Of a DNA stretch of 5,058 nucleotides, positions 1 through 5,058 are shown piece after piece. The DNA comes from JAGXLC01 sp041686375 (GTDB lineage: Bacteria; Bacteroidota; Bacteroidia; Bacteroidales; UBA12077), in NCBI GenBank assembly GCA_041686375.1, contig JAWLEB010000082.1, positions 1 through 5,058 on the forward strand. Reading direction: 5' to 3'. Both the position numbers and the translations under genes were made by a program. The notes beneath the pieces were generated by a model that saw only the letters and a program-made list of their open reading frames with translations, did no database searches and had not been told where the DNA came from. Each line of letters begins with the position of its first letter. The stretch's first letter is position 1.

Positions 1-1800
1 ATCATTAATCTGGAAATTACCGCGTTGAATAATTAAATTTTCACTAACTGTAACGCTATCCACGAACGTTAAGGTATCATCGGAAGCGGATAAATTGACG
101 ACCATCTCTTTAATATCTAAAGCCTCAGAAACGGTATAATCAGCGCCCATATATTCCAGTATACCATTATTTGAGAAATCAGTTGCATCGCCTTCAGGGA
201 ATTCCCCTGCAGCAAGCTTTATTTTGCCGGAACCCGAAATTCTTCCAAAATTATGGTTTTTAGTTGTGTCTAAATTCAATCTTGCCCCTTCCCTGATTTC
301 TATTGCTCCAACCTGTCTATTGTCCTCATTCATATCTATTTGCCATCCATTTAATATAACTACAGTGTCGGCTGCACCGGGGGTCAGTCGATTGGGGTTA
401 TCCCGATTGGTTGCCCCCGGATCTAATGTCCAATTTACCCATTCATCCCATTCGCCTTGATAATATGTATACCAGGTTTTACCCCCGCCAACGGGGCTGT
501 TTGACTTATCGGTTGTTCCCAGCGTATAATATCCATCTGTAAGATTATCGTCAGGTAGTTGAAAGTAAATACGGGTGCCATTTTCAATATCCTTTTTGGT
601 TACTCCTACTGTATCATATTCGGCAGTAGCAACATCCCATTTAAGCAACACATAGTTGGAGGAATCTCCCGGCACACTGCCGTCTACTCCTTCACTTAAA
701 TCAAAGCTCATCTGTAAATTATCAATCCCATCGTCTTTGGTCACATCCACATACCAGTCTCTTCTCCATCTGGCTTCTACGCCGTCAATCATATCAGTTG
801 TATCCACCCGGTTGTGGGTATTGTCGTGCCCGATAAAGACAAATTCGCCTGCATCTATGGTATTATCTGGATCGCTTATTCTTACTCCGGCTGAGCTTGA
901 CCCAAGATGAGCGGTACCATTAGCATTTCCAATTCCTACAACATCGAAATCATAATTATCATTGTCATCGGTATCGCCTTCATACTTATCATAATCAGCG
1001 GGCAAATCCAGATCATATTTTGCGGCAAGGTAATTGTCTACGATTAATCGTTCAGTTGTATCTAAAGCGCGGTCAAATACGATAACTTCAGCAATCTGTC
1101 CCTGCCAGCCATCAGTTGAGGTTCCGTCTTTTGTGCCTAAAAATAAGTCATCTGTATCTATACCGTCCAGGCTGTTATTGTTTGCCCGTTTGCTATCCAT
1201 TGCTCCGTCGATATAAATATATTGATCTGATGATGTTTTCATTCCTGTGACAATATGAAATGTATCATCAGTAATTGGAATATCTCCAGTTGTTTCAGAA
1301 TCAGCATACTGAAAAGATGCGTTAGAGGAAGAAAGATCGAAACCAACTCTATTGCCTTGTTCTGTTTGCCAATTAAACCACGTCTGGCCACCTTCAGACT
1401 GCTTTACAAAAATAAGCGTAATTGCGTCGTCACCGGTTGCGAGAAAATTACTGATATCAAAATCCTGTATTTCCAAACCTGCGGCATCATCATTGCTAAA
1501 ATCCACCACCGGTAATCCACTAATGATGCTTTGTTCATATCGGGGCCGCGTAGAAGTGCTGTCGAAATGAAAATCATAACCACTAACGTCATACCATCTA
1601 TTAACTCTACCACCGTCACTATAATTAATGTTCCGGTCAGATTGCAACCAGAGTTTTAGATCTTCATTACCATTGTCTTTTGAAATTCCACCAGGCCCAG
1701 TTTGTCCCATTCCCTGAAAGGCATATATGAAGAACATTAAGAATAAAAAAACGGAATAAAAAAACTTTTTTTGTGTGCACATGCGTAAAGATCTTTCCAT
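1..1800 (-). CDS. Secreted LamG-like multidomain surface protein (3' end outside window)
   Basis: The minus strand is open without a stop from an ATG at 1800 to the window edge, giving 600 codons of a longer protein. Residues 1-32 form a signal peptide: a short basic start (KK at 11-12), a hydrophobic core rich in F/L/V (13-28), and probable cleavage before QTGPGG. A second in-frame ATG (residue 7, base 1782) would also give a signal peptide. Residues about 48-262 look like a concanavalin/LamG-type lectin fold: LKLWLQSD at the start, RVNRWYDVSG at 65-74, and a closing segment WQGQIAEVIVFDRAL then NYLAAKY at 232-262, which is typical of Bacteroidota exoproteins. Residues about 281-400 (VGIGNANG, EFVFIGHDN, RWRRDWYVDV) resemble the domain that usually follows it (DUF8202-like, from memory). 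Residues about 480-600 are short beta-strand repeats rich in Asp, Asn and Gly, like a beta-helix or adhesin stalk. Such proteins usually end in a type IX secretion sorting domain, which would lie beyond base 1. Ligand unknown. Confidence 0.88.
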   Translation of the reverse strand, partial: MERSLRMCTQKKFFYSVFLFLMFFIYAFQGMGQTGPGGISKDNGNEDLKLWLQSDRNINYSDGGRVNRWYDVSGYDFHFDSTSTRPRYEQSIISGLPVVDFSNDDAAGLEIQDFDISNFLATGDDAITLIFVKQSEGGQTWFNWQTEQGNRVGFDLSSSNASFQYADSETTGDIPITDDTFHIVTGMKTSSDQYIYIDGAMDSKRANNNSLDGIDTDDLFLGTKDGTSTDGWQGQIAEVIVFDRALDTTERLIVDNYLAAKYDLDLPADYDKYEGDTDDNDNYDFDVVGIGNANGTAHLGSSSAGVRISDPDNTIDAGEFVFIGHDNTHNRVDTTDMIDGVEARWRRDWYVDVTKDDGIDNLQMSFDLSEGVDGSVPGDSSNYVLLKWDVATAEYDTVGVTKKDIENGTRIYFQLPDDNLTDGYYTLGTTDKSNSPVGGGKTWYTYYQGEWDEWVNWTLDPGATNRDNPNRLTPGAADTVVILNGWQIDMNEDNRQVGAIEIREGARLNLDTTKNHNFGRISGSGKIKLAAGEFPEGDATDFSNNGILEYMGADYTVSEALDIKEMVVNLSASDDTLTFVDSVTVSENLIIQRGNFQIND

Positions 1801-1841
1801 ATTTATTTTAAACTTTTACATGTAGTATTTCAATGTAGTTT

Positions 1842-1849
1842 CAAAAATA
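1842..1849 (-). promoter_or_regulatory. Probable -7 element (TAnnTTTG) of the surface-protein gene
   Basis: Read on the minus strand, TATTTTTG matches the Bacteroidota -7 consensus TAnnTTTG exactly. It lies 41 bases upstream of the ATG at 1800, so transcription would start near 1835 with a leader of about 35 A/T-rich bases. No TTTG is found at the expected -33 distance, only a T-rich stretch, so the support is one element and its position. Confidence 0.45.
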
Positions 1850-2020
1850 ATCAACTATTTGATAAAAAGGTGATTTGAATGGGAGAAATTTGGTATTTAT
1901 TTGATAAACTGCCTATATTGATCATACAAAATATGATATTGCTTGATGAAAAAACCTGTGACCCAAAAAATGATACCGTTGGACAAAATTCAACTTAAAT
2001 CGTCTCATCATACGTTGAAT

Positions 2021-2060
2021 AGAACGCAGATAACACGGATGCAGCGGATGTACACGGATG
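2021..2060. repeat. Short-period CGGATG repeat, resembling a dispersed intergenic repeat
   Basis: CGGATG occurs three times at intervals of 9 and 10 bases (starting at 2036, 2045 and 2055), preceded by the related AACGCAGATAACA. The reverse strand reads as repeats of CATCCG(T/C)GT followed by ATCTGCGTT. From memory, very similar stretches (ATCCGTGT, ATCTGCGTT) are scattered through intergenic DNA of many bacterial phyla and often give rise to spurious small proteins. No gene or transposase accompanies it. Function unknown. Confidence 0.65.
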
Positions 2061-2068
2061 TATTCTGC

Positions 2069-2108
2069 TCAATTTCAACAATTGAACAATAAAACAATTG
2101 AAATGACA
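2069..2108. repeat. Degenerate 8-bp-period repeat (AACAATTG units)
   Basis: On the plus strand AACAATTG (2077-2084), AACAATAA (2085-2092) and AACAATTG (2093-2100) follow one another exactly, with decayed units TCAATTTC (2069-2076) and AAATGACA (2101-2108) on the sides. The block can also fold as a weak A/T hairpin (ATTTCAA at 2072-2078 with TTGAAAT at 2098-2104). It begins 4 bases downstream of the stop codon of the membrane-protein gene, on the 3' side of that gene. It lacks a T-tract and a G/C stem, so I do not call it a terminator. Confidence 0.6.
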
Positions 2109-2112
2109 AAAC

Positions 2113-2868
2113 TTAAGGAGTGTGTGTTTTTTCACTCGTCACTATTTCCTTCACATCACTGAGCTTGAAGTCATATCTTTTTCTGAGACGTCCTAATTTT
2201 TCTGTTTCGCTGACAGAATCGGGAATATCCAATTCCTCTTTCAGCTTACTCACGGGATAATCATACCGTTCTGCTACTTCATCAAGTGTCATCCTTCCCG
2301 TGATATCTATTTCCTGTAGCACCTTCTCCTCTTGATCTTTCTGTTCCTCTTTCTTTTTATACTCAATCTCCGGCTCGCGGGATTCAGGGTAAGACCTGGG
2401 CTTTTTCAACTCAACCTGTATGCTGTCATTGATATCCACCGAGAGTTTTTCGTCTGAAAGCCTTCCTGCACCTTTTGACACAGGTTCTTTAACCGGTTTG
2501 ACAAACAGAGGGAGTATAATCAGTAAAACGAACAGAACAACAGAAAATATCGCTACAAGACCTCTCACTGTTTTAGAAGGCAAACACTGCCTAAACATAC
2601 ACTTTATCATGTTCCAGTGAAAAACGATATGAAGAACAAAAGCAATAAAAAACAAAATTCCTGTTATCAAATGAATAGTGCCCCATTCATGGCGGTTTAA
2701 TCCCCAGAATGTGAGCTCCACATTATCACCAAAAAGAAGCCAGGCTTCCTGTCCGGGTATAAGGACATATTTGATAAGTAAACCTATTCCTGCCAACCCT
2801 CCCAACAGGATCAATAAGGCGATGTCGATATAAAAATTTATTTTTGTGCGGTTATATTTCCAGCTCAT
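2113..2868 (-). CDS. DUF4405-type cytochrome b-like membrane protein with duplicated helical C-terminal motif
   Basis: The 251-residue protein has three predicted membrane helices at about 12-36, 63-85 and 103-123. The segment HEWGTIHLITG to LHIVFHW carries four histidines (H60, H66, H80, H84) in the pattern seen in DUF4405 proteins, which are distantly like cytochrome b subunits. H66 and H80/H84 are plausible haem ligands, but this is inference. A charged linker follows (about 127-186, with a K/E-rich run at 165-182), then a soluble tail of about 60 residues. In the tail, 194-213 (TLDEVAERYD...) and 224-243 (KLGRLRKRYD...) align without gaps at a 30-residue offset with 7 of 20 identities. 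Tails of this type (MTLxEVA..., then ...VxEIV) are, from memory, found on other DUF4405 and 4Fe-4S membrane proteins. The gene starts 20 bases after the radical SAM stop codon, so the two are probably one transcription unit. No Shine-Dalgarno is seen. A role in membrane electron transfer is possible but unproven. Confidence 0.85.
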   Translation of the reverse strand: MSWKYNRTKINFYIDIALLILLGGLAGIGLLIKYVLIPGQEAWLLFGDNVELTFWGLNRHEWGTIHLITGILFFIAFVLHIVFHWNMIKCMFRQCLPSKTVRGLVAIFSVVLFVLLIILPLFVKPVKEPVSKGAGRLSDEKLSVDINDSIQVELKKPRSYPESREPEIEYKKKEEQKDQEEKVLQEIDITGRMTLDEVAERYDYPVSKLKEELDIPDSVSETEKLGRLRKRYDFKLSDVKEIVTSEKTHTP

Positions 2869-2888
2869 AACTATATTTTTTAAATTAT

Positions 2889-3851
2889 CTATATTTGTTG
2901 TCTATCAGTGAATTTTCTTAAATAGAATTTATGCCCGCCAAATTCCGTTTCCAGTAGTTCTCCATCTTTTATCAATTGTTTTATCACCGACCAATCCTGG
3001 TAGTCTTTATCAAGAAACTCCTGGATACTATCATCGCGCATAGGATGAACGGCCGTGATGCTCAGGATATCCTTCTTTGTATCTCCGCTATGTGCGAATG
3101 CATTGCCTTCATGCCCCAGCAATAATTCCACCTGCTCAATTTTTTCAGCAAAAATTTGATACGCTTTGTTGACCTGAATTTCATCAGCAGGTTTTACATT
3201 TTTTCTTGCCGGCGGACGGGTTGGAATGGAAATATAAGCCACCGCAGGATTTAAATGCGCTATAAAATCAGCAGTTTTTTTAAGGCTTTCCTCATTATCA
3301 TTTATTCCATCTATCATCATGGTTTCCGTAATAAACTTTCCTTTGTACTGCTTAGCAAACTGTTGAAGTCCGTTTTTTATTCTGTCCAGGTCTAAATTTT
3401 TATGTGGTCTGTCAACTTTTTTCCATATTCCATGTAAGACAGAATCAACCTTAACGGATACTAAATCCATTTTCATCAATTCATTGCGCACATCTTCCCT
3501 GTCCATTAAAGAAGAATTTGTTATGATAGCCTGTTTGATATCAAAGTGCTTCAGCATTTCAACTTCACGGCCAAGGTTCACATCAAGCGTAGCTTCTCCG
3601 TCTGGGACAAAAGTAAGATAGTCTATCTTTTCATTATTCTTCCCTGCCTCTTCCACTTTCTTCTCTACCTCACGGAATATTTGTTCAGGCGCATAATATG
3701 CTTTACGCTGATAATCCATTTCAATCGCCCTGCCTATTTGGCAATAAACACAGGAATAAGAACAAATTTTGGGTGGAATATTATTAATGCCCAGGCTTCT
3801 TCCAAGTCTCCTGGAAGGAATCGGTCCAAAAATTAAATTGTGTTCCTGCAT
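2889..3851 (-). CDS. Radical SAM protein (COG0731-like Fe-S oxidoreductase)
   Basis: The 320-residue protein begins FGPIPSRRLGRSLGINN and then has the radical SAM cluster motif CSYSCVYC, with C30, C34 and C37 in CxxxCxxC spacing to bind a [4Fe-4S] cluster that cleaves S-adenosylmethionine. FVPDGEATLD (81-90) is the GE-type SAM-binding motif. ITNSSL (110-115), SVKVDS (132-137) and ETMMIDGIND (176-185) match later strands of the partial TIM barrel. AYISIPTRPPA (205-215) closes the core. Residues about 240-320 (GHEGNAF, ILSITAVHPMR, then a charged YLRKF end) form a separate domain that looks winged-helix-like. The nearest named relatives are TYW1/Taw1 wyosine enzymes, but bacteria do not make wyosine and the C-terminus differs, so the substrate is unknown. 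The length fits the family and the start sits directly before the conserved FGPIPSRR, with an A/T-rich leader and no Shine-Dalgarno. The membrane protein gene follows 20 bases downstream. Confidence 0.9.
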   Translation of the reverse strand: MQEHNLIFGPIPSRRLGRSLGINNIPPKICSYSCVYCQIGRAIEMDYQRKAYYAPEQIFREVEKKVEEAGKNNEKIDYLTFVPDGEATLDVNLGREVEMLKHFDIKQAIITNSSLMDREDVRNELMKMDLVSVKVDSVLHGIWKKVDRPHKNLDLDRIKNGLQQFAKQYKGKFITETMMIDGINDNEESLKKTADFIAHLNPAVAYISIPTRPPARKNVKPADEIQVNKAYQIFAEKIEQVELLLGHEGNAFAHSGDTKKDILSITAVHPMRDDSIQEFLDKDYQDWSVIKQLIKDGELLETEFGGHKFYLRKFTDRQQI

Positions 3852-3871
3852 AATATTAACTTTTCAAAACG

Positions 3872-3907
3872 GAAACCCTGACAGATCTGAAAGACACTAT
3901 CAGTTTC
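3872..3907. repeat. Imperfect inverted repeat upstream of the radical SAM gene
   Basis: GAAAC (3872-3876), two unpaired C, and TGACAG (3879-3884) pair with CTATCA (3897-3902) and GTTTC (3903-3907). On the minus-strand RNA this is an 11-bp stem with one G-U pair, a 2-base bulge and a 12-base loop, ending about 20 bases before the ATG at 3851. It has no T-tract. It could be a leader structure or a decayed copy of a CTGACAG-type intergenic repeat; the sequence does not decide. Confidence 0.4.
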
Positions 3908-3931
3908 TCCTTAATTACTTTTTGTATAATA

Positions 3932-4011
3932 GCCTTTCACGCTTTCGTTCTTTCTCTCTCAATCGTTCTATCGCTCTTTCATTCTATCATTCTATCGCTC
4001 TTTCTCCTTTC
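3932..4011. repeat. Degenerate octamer repeat array overlapping the methyltransferase 3' end
   Basis: Read on the minus strand, consecutive units are GAAAGAGC, GATAGAAT, GATAGAAT, GAAAGAGC, GATAGAAC, GATTGAGA, then a 10-base unit GAGAAAGAAC, then GAAAGCGT and GAAAGGC. A further GAAAGGA precedes them. The consensus is GA(A/T)AGA(A/G)(C/T) with a period of 8 over about 80 bases, giving a strongly purine-rich strand. The stop codon of the methyltransferase (TGA, 3989-3987) is formed at the junction of two units. There are no spacers, so it is not a CRISPR array. Function unknown. Confidence 0.75.
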
Positions 4012-4625
4012 ACTACCACAAAGCTTCCTTCTCCATGGCCAGGCTTAAAATTTTGGACTCTATCTATATCCTTAAGTTTACCAAAAAGTGTTTGTACAAA
4101 TTCGACCTTTGAAAAACCAAGATTTGACAAAAGGGATTCAACTTCCCTTGCCGAAAAGAAAGTAGCTTCTTTATAAAATGTACTGAACTGTTTATTTTGC
4201 TGGTAAACCTGACCGATTTTACTTTCCTTATCAACAAAACCAATCACCACCCGGCCGCCTTTCCTGAGTATACGCCATGTTTCTTTCAGCGATTGTTCAA
4301 TATTATCAACAAAACAGATTGTAGTGACAAACAACACATAATCCACCGACCCATTTTCAAGCGGAACATTTTCCGCAACGCCTTGTTTTACGTTTAGTCC
4401 CCGTTGTTTTGCAATTTCCCTCATCTGCGCTGATGGCTCGATGCCATTGGTAATACCTAAGGGTTGAGCAAATAGCCCACTCCCTACTCCTACTTCAACG
4501 CCCCTGCCTTTTTCAGGAATAAAGTGTCGAATGGCTTTTAGTTCCGATTCATAGGCATATTTATTCAAGTCAAACCACTTTTCATAATCATTGTAATGCT
4601 CATCGAATGCGTTAGTTTTTGCCAT
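3987..4625 (-). CDS. Class I SAM-dependent methyltransferase
   Basis: With the start at 4625 the protein has 212 residues. It opens MAKTNAFDEHYNDYEKWFD, the usual beginning of Methyltransf_11 (UbiE/COQ5-like) proteins. Motif I, the SAM-binding loop, is VEVGVGSGLF (43-52); the acidic ribose-binding residue is E63 in GIEPS; DYVLFVTTICFVDN (95-108) is the motif II strand; and WRILRKGGRVVIGFVD (117-132) is motif III. The end FKPGHGEGSFVVVKG is typical of a subfamily in anaerobes. The frame is open up to an ATG at 4736 (249 residues), but the extra 37 residues lack family similarity and contain a promoter-like element, so I prefer 4625. An ATG at 4646 is less likely. The last five residues, ERAIE, come from the octamer repeat that supplies the stop codon, so the ancestral end was probably just upstream. 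The substrate is unknown. The radical SAM gene lies 135 bases downstream in the same direction. Confidence 0.88.
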   Translation of the reverse strand: MAKTNAFDEHYNDYEKWFDLNKYAYESELKAIRHFIPEKGRGVEVGVGSGLFAQPLGITNGIEPSAQMREIAKQRGLNVKQGVAENVPLENGSVDYVLFVTTICFVDNIEQSLKETWRILRKGGRVVIGFVDKESKIGQVYQQNKQFSTFYKEATFFSAREVESLLSNLGFSKVEFVQTLFGKLKDIDRVQNFKPGHGEGSFVVVKGERAIE

Positions 4626-4658
4626 AGCTGTTTTTATTATGAACATATGTTTATAATA

Positions 4659-4666
4659 CAAAGATA
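4659..4666 (-). promoter_or_regulatory. Probable -7 element (TAnnTTTG) of the methyltransferase gene
   Basis: On the minus strand TATCTTTG matches the Bacteroidota -7 consensus exactly. Transcription would begin near 4652, leaving a leader of about 27 bases before the ATG at 4625. A TTTG lies upstream but at 26 bases rather than the usual 19-21, so the -33 element is not convincing. The site lies within the longer possible reading frame and argues against the start at 4736. Confidence 0.5.
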
Positions 4667-4824
4667 TTGTTTTTTCAAGATTGGTGTACATACAAATCGA
4701 TATTTTTTCTAAAGTTCTAAAAGTCTTATATAACAATAAAATACTTAACCATTAAGTTATCTAAATATTCATGAAGAAAAAAGCAGCAAATGATAAAAAA
4801 AAATTCAAGATTTTTCCAAATTCC

Positions 4825-4855
4825 TTTGCACAAATAAAAATAGATACTATATTTG
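4825..4855 (+). promoter_or_regulatory. Bacteroidota-type promoter of tRNA-Asp
   Basis: TTTG at 4825-4828 and TATATTTG at 4848-4855 are separated by exactly 19 bases, fitting the primary sigma consensus TTTG-N19-TAnnTTTG of Bacteroidota without mismatch. Transcription should start near 4861-4863, about 40 bases before the mature tRNA 5' end at 4902. Orientation, spacing and distance all suit the tRNA gene. Confidence 0.82.
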
Positions 4856-4901
4856 CAATCGCAATTTTGAAAAAGCACATTGAAATAAAGACAAAACAAC
4901 C

Positions 4902-4976
4902 GGTCCGGTAGTTCAGTTTGGTTAGAATGCCGGCCTGTCACGCCGGAGGTCGCGAGTTCGAGTCTCGTCCGGACCG
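4902..4976 (+). tRNA. tRNA-Asp (anticodon GTC)
   Basis: A complete cloverleaf is visible. The acceptor GGTCCGG (4902-4908) pairs with CCGGACC (4969-4975), and the discriminator is G4976. The D stem is GTTC/GAAT with a 10-base loop. The anticodon stem is CCGGC/GCCGG around the loop CTGTCAC, with anticodon GTC at 4937-4939. The T arm is GCGAG-TTCGAGT-CTCGT with one G-U pair. This reads GAC/GAU codons for aspartate. The bases after the discriminator are CATT, so the CCA end is not encoded and must be added enzymatically. The gene has its own promoter upstream and a terminator 12 bases downstream, so it is a single-gene transcript. Confidence 0.97.
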
Positions 4977-4988
4977 CATTAATTACCC

Positions 4989-5018
4989 AAAAGCTCCTGA
5001 AATTCAGGAGCTTTTTTT
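4989..5018 (+). terminator. Intrinsic terminator of tRNA-Asp
   Basis: AAAAGCTCCTG (4989-4999) pairs perfectly with CAGGAGCTTTT (5005-5015) around the loop AAATT, and a run of seven T (5012-5018) follows. It lies 12 bases after the tRNA. On the opposite strand only four T follow the stem, so it would be weaker for a gene arriving from the right. Confidence 0.93.
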
Positions 5019-5058
5019 ATTGCTGTGTTGCCTCTGATGCGCTTGCTGTAGCTGCATG

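Larger units (their letters stand above)
1801..2112. other. Non-coding gap of 312 bp between two leftward genes
   Basis: No convincing open frame lies here on either strand. Going from 1801 upward it holds the A/T-rich leader and promoter of the surface-protein gene, then a small perfect hairpin-forming inverted repeat (ATCATA/TATGAT, 1921-1937). A perfect 7-bp inverted repeat ATTCAAC/GTTGAAT follows, with a 19-base loop (1988-1994 and 2014-2020). Next is the CGGATG repeat (2021-2060), then the AACAATTG octamer repeat (2069-2108), which ends against the stop codon of the upstream gene at 2113. No terminator with a T-tract is evident on the minus strand after 2113. Confidence 0.7.

Noticed and set aside
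224..1570. Several plus-strand open frames of 60-86 codons
   Set aside because: They are antisense to the surface-protein gene, show no recognisable motifs and have low-complexity Ser/Thr/Ile-rich translations.
1404..1619. Minus-strand open frame of 71 codons
   Set aside because: It lies fully inside the 600-codon surface-protein frame on the same strand in another register; the larger frame has domain-like sequence and a signal peptide.
1921..1937. Hairpin ATCATA/TATGAT as a terminator
   Set aside because: A 6-bp A/T stem without a T-tract is too weak, and it lies upstream of the surface-protein promoter.
3932..4011. Possible CRISPR array
   Set aside because: Units are 8 bases, degenerate and directly adjacent, with no unique spacers and no cas genes.
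3769..4176. Plus-strand frame of 135 codons with repeated Ser-Ile-Ala-Leu
   Set aside because: Its periodic sequence is just the translated octamer repeat, and it is antisense to the methyltransferase and radical SAM genes.
4743..4757. Perfect palindrome ACTTAA-CCA-TTAAGT as an operator
   Set aside because: Short A/T palindromes are expected by chance in such DNA, and it lies about 80 bases upstream of the methyltransferase promoter element with no regulator nearby.
4726..4941. Minus-strand frame of 71 codons
   Set aside because: It starts inside the tRNA gene and runs through the tRNA promoter; no family similarity is visible.
4902..4976. tRNA-Asp as an attachment site of an integrated element
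   Set aside because: No second copy of the tRNA 3' end and no integrase gene are present in the window.
5019..5058. Last 40 bases as the end of another gene
   Set aside because: Too short to show a frame, motif or stop with any confidence.

Overview
The window looks like a piece of a Bacteroidota chromosome (my inference, in the Bacteroidales/Marinilabiliales direction; the exact lineage cannot be fixed from here). The evidence is an exact TTTG-N19-TAnnTTTG promoter in front of the tRNA gene, two further TAnnTTTG elements at gene starts, A-rich leaders without Shine-Dalgarno sequences, AT-rich intergenic DNA, and a large secreted LamG-like protein of the kind common in that phylum.

Layout. 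All four protein genes lie on the minus strand and the only RNA gene lies on the plus strand. Bases 1-1800 hold the first 600 codons of a secreted multidomain adhesin-like protein whose 3' end is outside the window. Bases 1801-2112 are non-coding and contain the likely promoter of that gene, a CGGATG-type repeat and a degenerate 8-bp-period repeat. Bases 2113-2868 encode a three-helix membrane protein of the DUF4405 (cytochrome b-like) type with a cytoplasmic-type tail carrying an internally duplicated helical motif. Twenty bases upstream of it is a radical SAM enzyme (2889-3851). A 135-bp gap with an inverted repeat and an octamer repeat array separates it from a class I SAM-dependent methyltransferase (3987-4625), whose stop codon lies inside the octamer array. 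Bases 4626-4901 carry the divergent promoters of the methyltransferase (leftward) and of tRNA-Asp(GTC) (rightward, 4902-4976). A strong hairpin terminator follows at 4989-5018. The last 40 bases show nothing I can name.

How the genes may work together. The radical SAM and DUF4405 genes are almost certainly co-transcribed. The methyltransferase is co-directional and may feed the same transcript, because no clear terminator or promoter was found between it and the radical SAM gene. The trio (methyl transfer, radical SAM chemistry, possible haem-binding membrane protein) suggests an anaerobic or redox-linked role, but no substrate can be read from the sequence. The surface-protein gene is probably an independent unit. 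I see no defence system, CRISPR array, transposase or integrase. The most unusual material is the set of short-period repeats placed directly at the 3' ends of genes.
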